DNA of 12,003 bases, taken from UBA4923 sp964486135. GTDB taxonomy: Bacteria; Bacillota; Clostridia; Saccharofermentanales; DTU023. The stretch lies in assembly GCA_964486135.1 (NCBI GenBank), contig CAZAKT010000043.1, positions 1 through 12,003 on the forward strand. The letters run 5' to 3'. The notes under the pieces were generated by a model. The model did no database searches. It was not told the origin of the DNA and worked only from the letters and a program-made list of their open reading frames with translations. A program made the position numbers and the translations under genes. This document shows positions 6,405 to 12,003 of the stretch, one piece after another. The first letter of the stretch is position 1. The number at the start of each line of letters is the position of its first letter.

Positions 6405-9400
6405 TTATCCTTGGCCTTTCTTCCTTTTAAGGATAACAGCCGTCAGAAGGATCCCCAGGCCGGCAAGTAGCAGAGCAAGAATAATCAGCGCGGTCCGCAC
6501 CCAGACAAGACGCTTGGTACTGTCCTCTTCTCGTCCCGCTTCTGTTGCAAAACCGGTTTCTGTCGTAGCGGGGCTCCGCTCCGTCCCGGGAGCGCTTGCG
6601 CCCGGTCTTTCATCGGGCGCAGATGTTGGATTATGACTGCTTGTTGTTGCCTCCAGGGCTGTTGGACCTGTGGACTCGATGACGATCCCCGCCGGTTTCG
6701 TCGCAGATGTTGTTACGGTCCCGCTTGCTGAGGACTCTGAGGGCTTGGGAGCCTCCTCGTTTTTGACCATAAAAGCGGCGTCAATCGATACATCCCCGTC
6801 TACCCTGAGTGAAGCGCCGGACTTTAAGGCTGTGCCATCGACCAAGAGGCTGTCCAACACAGATCCGGCACCGGGCACAGCAGCAATGGTGAGTAGGTCG
6901 TAAAAATAGACAGGATCACCGTCCGTAAGCTCCCTGCCGTCCCTCAAGATGCGGACAGAGCCATCCCCAGCCAGATGAACCGTCAGCCTGTATTCCTCGA
7001 TTTCTTTGAAGAATGCCTGGACGTCATATTTGTTCTGAAGATTATCGATCTTGTATGTCGCCTGAGTGACCAGGCCCTCTACAGGAATTTCCGTGATCCC
7101 CGCCCCCTTGGTGATCTTCCATTTCTCCAGCCTGCTCCCTGGATGTGCCTTGGCCTCAAGGACCAGCGAGGAGCCGGGAAGAAGCTGGGCACCGCTCTGG
7201 AGCGAAAGTCCATTAAAAGCGGCTGCGAGGTCCCCGGCCTGCACAGCAAAGAAGGTCACAGCGTATTTGACCGGAGCGTAGAAGCGGGCGCCCACGACCA
7301 AGTCGTCTGTGAGGGCCAGGCTGACCGGGGAAGCCGAACTGCCGTAACTGACCAGATCATCGGTCCACATTCTGAAGGCATAATAGGCATCCGGATCCGG
7401 CTTCAAGGTGACCAAGGTCCCGACAGGTAGGGTCAGCGTCTGATCCTTGGTCCGGACACCATTGACCAGGATCCCCCCGCCCTCCATCTCTGTCAGGGTC
7501 AGTTTACGGTTGACCGAAGGATCACCTTCCCGGACGAAACGCGCCTCGACCTTGTGGGCAGCGGCGTAGGGCATGAAGAGCCAGACATTTTCCCCATTCG
7601 CCATATAGTCTGAGACCTCTGAGTCCGTCGTCACGATCCATTTTTCCAGGACATAGCCTTTAGAAGGCGCTGCGGTGAATTCGACAGGTCCATAAACCGT
7701 GGCGCCCGAACTGAAGGGATAGCCGCCGGCAGTCGCGTGGACCCGTCCGATCTCGGCGGCATCCGGTCCTTCATAGCGTCCGGTGTACTCGATTTCGAAA
7801 GCGTCGAAGACAGTCACCATTTTCGACGTCACGATGACCCGGGTGTCCCCCTGCACGATGAAGTTATATTCATGGGCCACATTGGTGATGTCCCGTCTCT
7901 TTCCGTTCACTTCCAACTCAACCCTGGTAATGGTCCGGTCCTTTTTCGGCGTAAGTTTCAGGTCAACGATGCTGTCGATCGGAATCTGGTCCCCGCTTTG
8001 GATGGGCAGGTTGCCTGCATGCCTGGCATCGACCGTCACGTCATTTTCATTGAGATCGAAAATGATCCTGTAGTTGGACCCGGCTGTTCGTACGCTTGCC
8101 GTATTTGAGGGAATGCTTTCAGGTGACTCATGACTGAGGGCCTTGACCATGTAGGTATAGTCCGAGTTGTTTTCAAGGCCCGTCACCGTATAAGTCAAGC
8201 TGTCACTGGAAAGAGGAACCGCGTTGACCCGTTCGAAGGCTTCCTTGCCTTTTTTTTGGTAGATATTGTAGCCGTCGGCCTTGAGCCGGTTCTTTTCATC
8301 CGGCTTCTCCCAGGTCAGGATGACGGAGCCAGCGGCATCATCCGGATTCAGGCTGGCGGTCAGATTCTCCGGCTTGGGCACAGGGGCCCTGAGTCCCGTC
8401 AGGGCATAGCCTAAAACAGGCGTCTTTTCATGGCTGGCCCCGCCGGGCTTGAATGACCACTTGCCGAAAGTCCAGTTGAATTTGTAGCTTTCCGATGTCG
8501 CAAGGGGAATATCCTCATCATTAAAGAGCCGATACTTGTTAATATCGAAGACCGTGCCGGATGTTTCGGTGCCCTTGGCGACGGTCGTGTATTCACCATA
8601 ACCTTCAGAGCTGGCAAATTGCATGGCAACTCCGGCCCAGGCCTCGTTCCCTCCCACCGAGCTGCCTCCTTGCACGGACAAAGATAATCGGTAGCCGTTT
8701 GAATTTTCAAAGCCTGTCGTCTCCGAGCCCAGATAGGAATAGCTGCTGGTGGTCTGCCCGCCTGCGTGTCCCAGGGAATAGTTTGTCTTGCTGAGACTGA
8801 CCGCATCAGTCCCTGTCCAGCTACTGCGGTAACCCCAGGGGTTGCCCTCATTCCCCAAATAGTCGTCTTCCAGCTTATTGAGCAGCTGAATCTGCAGTTT
8901 ATCCGGGTTGGCCCGGTTCAAGTCGGCCGCATAGGCGTTGTAGTAGTCAACAAAGGTGTTGTAGTCATGAAGCGACCACTGGACATAGCTGGGCTGCTGG
9001 GGGAAGGCCAGTCCGACCGCATTCTCCGTCCACTTCCCATCGACCATCAGGTCATAGCAGTACATGACGATGGGGGTCCGGTAGAGGACAACCGTGTCAA
9101 AAGCTCCCGCCGTGAAGGTACTGGAGTAGCTTTCCTCCAGACTCTCTTGAAAACTCCGGCTCCACTCACCCGTGTAACCTTCTTGAAAGGAGACCTTAAG
9201 ACCGACGGCAAACTGAAAATCCAAAGCGTAACTCAAGCCGAAGGATCGGGTCTCGGACTTGACCCTGGAGAAACCATAAGTCTGGGAAAAGCCATAGCTG
9301 GTCCTCCCCTGATAATCCATCCAGGACCCCAATTCACCAAACCAGGGGGCCGCCTGGAGGGCGGCCAGGACAGCAGGGTCACTGTAGGAGTACTCCATCC

Positions 9401-11246
9401 CCTTGTACCTGCCCATCAGGCCATCCTGATCCCGGTCGACGGCGACGACGATGGCATTCAGTGTCTGCTTCAGCTTATCTCCTTTTTTGGCGATGAAATA
9501 CTGACCCCTGTCGATGTCATTGGCGTAGAAGCTTTTCACCGGCCCGTAGGAATCCGCTGTATCCTCGTACTCATTCCCACCGATCATGCCCAGTCTGAAA
9601 TAGTAATCACTGGAGGTCGTCGCCGCGCTTTGTCTCAGGCCGATCACAAAAACGACCTGTTCCCGGCCCGCCTCATTGTCATCAAAATTGCCCGCGGCCA
9701 CGGATTGGATGTAGGCGACGCCGATGACAGAGCCCCCGGCTGCGCTGTCCTTTTTGGTGAAATAATCCGGGATAAGCTTTTCTGTGATTGTGCCGTCAAC
9801 GGGAGAGACCTGGTAGAGGCCTCCCTGAATGAAGATGTAGTCTGCTGCTGCCTTGCCGTCAATGGCAACTGTCTCAAGGGCAGTCTGCTGCCAGACATCA
9901 TCGTCGGAGGGGTAAAACCCGCTCTGATGCCATTTGGTTGAAGCCATGTCCTGCAAAGAGAAATCCGACAGAGTTGACGCGTGCGTGAAGAGGGCCACAG
10001 AAAACCTGTTGTTGTCAATCGTGTAGGCCCCGTCCGCATTCTCGGTATTTTTCCCAGTCCGAATGGAATTTTTGACACCCCCGACCACCAGATCGTCGAA
10101 GCCGTCCCCGTTGACATCCCCGGCGGCGATACCGGGAGCGACCATAGAATGGTAGTAGGTCCTGCCATCCTCAACATTGACAGACTCCCTGATGTAGGCA
10201 GAGTCATAGGGCTTCTTGAGAATGGTTCCGCTTCCTTTGGCTCCGTTCATGGTCGCCAGAAAAGGGGCATAAAGTCGGCTGTCAAGCTCCTGCTTGCCTC
10301 TCTCCGGCCTGTTCATATAGGAGAGAACAGCCAGATCGTCGATACCGTCTCCGTCAAAATCGCCTGTGGCCAGGCTCGCGCTCAATTTGTGTCTCATTTT
10401 GTTGTCATGGGCCAGGGAAGCATCATTCTGCCAGTAGACGTGATGCAGGTAGTCCTGGATTCCCGTGTAGCTGCTGTCCTTGTAGTCGAGGCCGAAGGAG
10501 GACGTCAGCCGGATCTCGCTCAGGCCGTAGCTGACGCCGTCCCCGGGGACATACACCACATAAGTCTCCTGCCCGTCCCCGTCATAATCGCCGGCCGTGA
10601 TGGCGAAGAAGTTGTTGGCCTTATACTGGCCCAGTCCATCCTCCCCTTGGGTCGTGGCGATCCATTCCGCTGTCCCCACGACCTTGACCGCTGTCTTCCG
10701 GTTGTGCTCCCGTGCGTCCTGGACCCAGGTGACCACCTTTTTAGTCTGGTAATCATAGCCCACATAGGCCACATGGTCTTTACGCCCCGAACCTGTCGCG
10801 TCAAAGGCGACCGCTTGTACGTAACCATAGGCCCGGGTGTCGGCAAAGGTTCCGAATCCGGAAAAAGAGCCCTTCTCATTCCAGTGGTTGACGGCGACAT
10901 TCAGATTGCCGGATGCGACACTGTCCGTCACCCTGCCCTTATCGAAGCCTTCGTAGTAGGTTGTCCATGCCCTCCTGTTGTCCTTGTCCAGGTCATAGGT
11001 TTGGTAGAGCAGCAATTCATTCTGTTCGACAAGAAGGAAGGGCTGGCCGACGCCATAACCGTAAGGATTATTGGTGTTTTGAGGATCAAAGCCTTCCGGT
11101 TCGGCATCCATATGGATAAAATCATCAAACTGGCTGTTCTTTGAGGCCTCAACTTCTGTCGTCGGACTGAGAAACACAGGGAATATGCCGATCGCCATAA
11201 GTAGGACCAGGGTCAGGCTGATGACTCTTGTTTTCTGTCTCTTCAT
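6405..11246 (-). CDS. large secreted, membrane-anchored multidomain protein (FG-GAP-like propeller, FN3, InlB-like repeats)
   Basis: A 1613-residue extracellular protein. Residues 1-34 are a signal peptide (MKRQKTR, hydrophobic core, cleavage likely after VEA). About seven FG-GAP/VCBS-like motifs follow, at about 148, 220 (DYDGDGQE), 296 (DFDGDGIDD), 377 (DVNGDGFDD), 461, 519 and 604 (DRDQDG); the Asp/Gly loops resemble calcium sites and the count fits a seven-bladed beta-propeller. Residues 620-950 begin with DPAVLAALQAAPWFGEL and form a Ser/Thr/aromatic-rich beta module of unknown type. A fibronectin type III domain spans about 954-1056. About four InlB-B-like 'GY.F..W' repeats fill 1145-1495. 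A Ser/Thr/Pro stalk (1496-1575) and membrane helix (about 1580-1606) with KRKK end it; there is no LPXTG. The start ATG at 11246 has GGAGG six bases upstream and overlaps the previous stop. A longer frame to 11696 lacks these signals. Adhesion or carbohydrate binding is inference. Confidence 0.9.
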   Translation of the reverse strand: MKRQKTRVISLTLVLLMAIGIFPVFLSPTTEVEASKNSQFDDFIHMDAEPEGFDPQNTNNPYGYGVGQPFLLVEQNELLLYQTYDLDKDNRRAWTTYYEGFDKGRVTDSVASGNLNVAVNHWNEKGSFSGFGTFADTRAYGYVQAVAFDATGSGRKDHVAYVGYDYQTKKVVTWVQDAREHNRKTAVKVVGTAEWIATTQGEDGLGQYKANNFFAITAGDYDGDGQETYVVYVPGDGVSYGLSEIRLTSSFGLDYKDSSYTGIQDYLHHVYWQNDASLAHDNKMRHKLSASLATGDFDGDGIDDLAVLSYMNRPERGKQELDSRLYAPFLATMNGAKGSGTILKKPYDSAYIRESVNVEDGRTYYHSMVAPGIAAGDVNGDGFDDLVVGGVKNSIRTGKNTENADGAYTIDNNRFSVALFTHASTLSDFSLQDMASTKWHQSGFYPSDDDVWQQTALETVAIDGKAAADYIFIQGGLYQVSPVDGTITEKLIPDYFTKKDSAAGGSVIGVAYIQSVAAGNFDDNEAGREQVVFVIGLRQSAATTSSDYYFRLGMIGGNEYEDTADSYGPVKSFYANDIDRGQYFIAKKGDKLKQTLNAIVVAVDRDQDGLMGRYKGMEYSYSDPAVLAALQAAPWFGELGSWMDYQGRTSYGFSQTYGFSRVKSETRSFGLSYALDFQFAVGLKVSFQEGYTGEWSRSFQESLEESYSSTFTAGAFDTVVLYRTPIVMYCYDLMVDGKWTENAVGLAFPQQPSYVQWSLHDYNTFVDYYNAYAADLNRANPDKLQIQLLNKLEDDYLGNEGNPWGYRSSWTGTDAVSLSKTNYSLGHAGGQTTSSYSYLGSETTGFENSNGYRLSLSVQGGSSVGGNEAWAGVAMQFASSEGYGEYTTVAKGTETSGTVFDINKYRLFNDEDIPLATSESYKFNWTFGKWSFKPGGASHEKTPVLGYALTGLRAPVPKPENLTASLNPDDAAGSVILTWEKPDEKNRLKADGYNIYQKKGKEAFERVNAVPLSSDSLTYTVTGLENNSDYTYMVKALSHESPESIPSNTASVRTAGSNYRIIFDLNENDVTVDARHAGNLPIQSGDQIPIDSIVDLKLTPKKDRTITRVELEVNGKRRDITNVAHEYNFIVQGDTRVIVTSKMVTVFDAFEIEYTGRYEGPDAAEIGRVHATAGGYPFSSGATVYGPVEFTAAPSKGYVLEKWIVTTDSEVSDYMANGENVWLFMPYAAAHKVEARFVREGDPSVNRKLTLTEMEGGGILVNGVRTKDQTLTLPVGTLVTLKPDPDAYYAFRMWTDDLVSYGSSASPVSLALTDDLVVGARFYAPVKYAVTFFAVQAGDLAAAFNGLSLQSGAQLLPGSSLVLEAKAHPGSRLEKWKITKGAGITEIPVEGLVTQATYKIDNLQNKYDVQAFFKEIEEYRLTVHLAGDGSVRILRDGRELTDGDPVYFYDLLTIAAVPGAGSVLDSLLVDGTALKSGASLRVDGDVSIDAAFMVKNEEAPKPSESSASGTVTTSATKPAGIVIESTGPTALEATTSSHNPTSAPDERPGASAPGTERSPATTETGFATEAGREEDSTKRLVWVRTALIILALLLAGLGILLTAVILKRKKGQG

Positions 11247-11596
11247 TTCCGCCCTCCAAGGTCTTTCTCTTTTTCCTGAATATCGCGCTTTTCTGTCGTG
11301 TCCCTCTTGTATCTGCATCGTAAACACAAGATGGTGATCACTACGGCTGCCGTGAAGGAGACCACCCCCACCAGGACATAAGCGCCCGCATCCTCGAACA
11401 TGAGGGTCGCTCCCAGCATGTCCTGGACGGATATGCCCCCGCGGTCCCCGGTCACTAGGACAAAGGTTTGAAGGAGAACCAATGAAAGGAGCAGGCAAAA
11501 TCCCGAAAGCGTCCAAAGAGATCTCTTTTCTCTTCTTCGGCGCAATTCCTCGGCCCGCTCTTTGACCCGTCTCATTCTTTCTGCCGTGTCTTTCAT
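11243..11596 (-). CDS. small membrane protein with two transmembrane helices
   Basis: A 117-residue protein with a very basic, charged N-terminal helix (about 1-26, RRVKERAEELRRRREKR), membrane segments at about 27-48 and 74-93, an outside loop between them, and a charged cytoplasmic tail (CRYKRDTTEKRD). No catalytic motif is visible. Similar short proteins with a basic N-terminal helix are known next to regulatory genes in Clostridia, but I cannot name a family. The stop TGA shares the ATGA overlap with the start of the 1613-residue surface protein, so the two are translationally coupled and may act together, perhaps as anchor, assembly or sensing partner (inference). The start ATG at 11596 follows GGTGGTGAGGG, a Shine-Dalgarno-like run very close to the codon. 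ATG at residue 8 is an alternative start. Confidence 0.75.
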   Translation of the reverse strand: MKDTAERMRRVKERAEELRRRREKRSLWTLSGFCLLLSLVLLQTFVLVTGDRGGISVQDMLGATLMFEDAGAYVLVGVVSFTAAVVITILCLRCRYKRDTTEKRDIQEKEKDLGGRK

Positions 11597-11651
11597 CCCT
11601 CACCACCACCTGTCCCAGGTCCAGCCTGAAATCTTTGAAAAGGCCTTCTAC

Positions 11652-11665
11652 TTGTATAGGTACAA
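11652..11665. promoter_or_regulatory. palindromic operator candidate upstream of the surface-protein operon
   Basis: TTGTATAGGTACAA has perfect five-base arms TTGTA/TACAA around TAGG. It lies about 56 bases before the start of the small membrane-protein gene, where a promoter is expected, and on the minus strand it contains TATACA, a possible -10 hexamer without a good -35. It resembles dyads bound by GntR-type regulators, but this is only a pattern likeness. Confidence 0.3.
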
Positions 11666-11727
11666 ATAAAGGGGAAACTACGCACCCTGCAGACAAAAAC
11701 TAAAAAAAAAACGAAACAGAAAGAATC

Positions 11728-12003
11728 TTATCGCGGACGGTCTTCTTCGCCGCCATCACTTCCTGAGGCCTCAAGTCTGGGCAATGACGGGACCAGTCTT
11801 TTGATCACACCGGCCAGGAGGAGGCTGACCAGGGGCAGGGCATAGCCCAGGGTGGCAGTAGCCCCGCCGTGGGCGATCATGAGGTTGTAGGTCGCATGAT
11901 AGGTAATGGAGGCTCCCAGGAGGCCGGCCGTACCGGCAATCTTCAGCCAGTCCCTCTGCCAGACATAGACCAGGCCGTAGCAGATCATGGCCCCGCAGAC
12001 GAT
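11728..12003 (-). CDS. C-terminal part of a PrsW-like intramembrane protease (cut by the window edge)
   Basis: The frame is open through the right edge, so this is the last 91 residues (counting five residues before the internal ATG at 11988) of a longer membrane protein. It shows a hydrophobic segment CGAMICYGLVYVWQR, then a stretch with ASITYHATYN that contains the His-x2-Tyr-Asn pattern, then a third hydrophobic segment and a polar tail (EASGSDGGEEDRPR). This matches what I know of the end of PrsW-type membrane metalloproteases, where the last His contributes to the metal site. Known PrsW cleaves an anti-sigma factor; the substrate here is unknown. It lies 131 bases upstream of the small membrane-protein gene on the same strand. 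A T-rich run after the stop (11701-11710 on the plus strand reads A) has no clear stem before it. Confidence 0.6.
   Translation of the reverse strand: MVCGAMICYGLVYVWQRDWLKIAGTAGLLGASITYHATYNLMIAHGGATATLGYALPLVSLLLAGVIKRLVPSLPRLEASGSDGGEEDRPR

Noticed and set aside
8766..11144. Long plus-strand open frames (8766-9941 and 9981-11144)
   Set aside because: They are antisense shadows of the large surface-protein gene, which has a signal peptide, clear domains and a good ribosome-binding site.
11247..11696. 150-residue N-terminal extension of the large surface protein
   Set aside because: It would bury the signal peptide, overlaps the small membrane-protein gene, is low-complexity Arg/Gly-rich, and lacks a ribosome-binding site; ATG 11246 has GGAGG six bases upstream.

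Overview
The window looks like a piece of an anaerobic Firmicutes (Clostridia-type) chromosome. This rests on Shine-Dalgarno sites of the GGAG type, Gram-positive-style lipoprotein and surface-protein signals, and protein families I associate with Clostridia. It is an inference from content, not a taxonomic assignment. The long genes look moderately GC-rich by eye, while the nuclease gene and the repeat-bearing intergenic regions are visibly AT-richer.

Left part (1-2846): two copies of a 14-base repeat at 23-base spacing sit at the left edge. A TSUP-type membrane exporter (263-1006, minus) and a membrane-anchored Tim44-like/zinc-ribbon protein (1203-1967, minus) follow, with an intrinsic terminator between them. 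Then comes a small lipoprotein gene on the plus strand (2331-2846).

Middle part (2847-6404) looks like an accessory or scarred region. It holds a GC-rich hairpin, what appears to be a relic of a cysteine-desulfurase-family gene with its centre deleted (about 3022-3260), and a stand-alone PD-(D/E)XK-type nuclease (3328-4404, minus). A 434-base divergent intergenic region has a cluster of TGATCA-centred palindromes and a perfectly phased four-unit, 23-base-period direct-repeat array. An AAA/DUF4143-type ATPase with an intact C-terminal nuclease-like motif (4839-6113, plus) follows. The same repeat is found at the left edge in the same orientation. The divergent pair of PD-(D/E)XK-containing proteins sharing a structured control region is the best candidate here for an undescribed unit.

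Right part (6405-12003, all minus strand) looks like a cell-envelope cluster. In transcription order it has the C-terminal end of a PrsW-like intramembrane protease, a small two-helix membrane protein, and a 1613-residue secreted, membrane-anchored protein whose start codon overlaps the stop of the small gene (ATGA). The large protein has a signal peptide, about seven FG-GAP-like calcium-site repeats, a Ser/Thr-rich beta module, a fibronectin type III domain, about four InlB-B-like repeats, a Ser/Thr/Pro stalk and a C-terminal transmembrane anchor.
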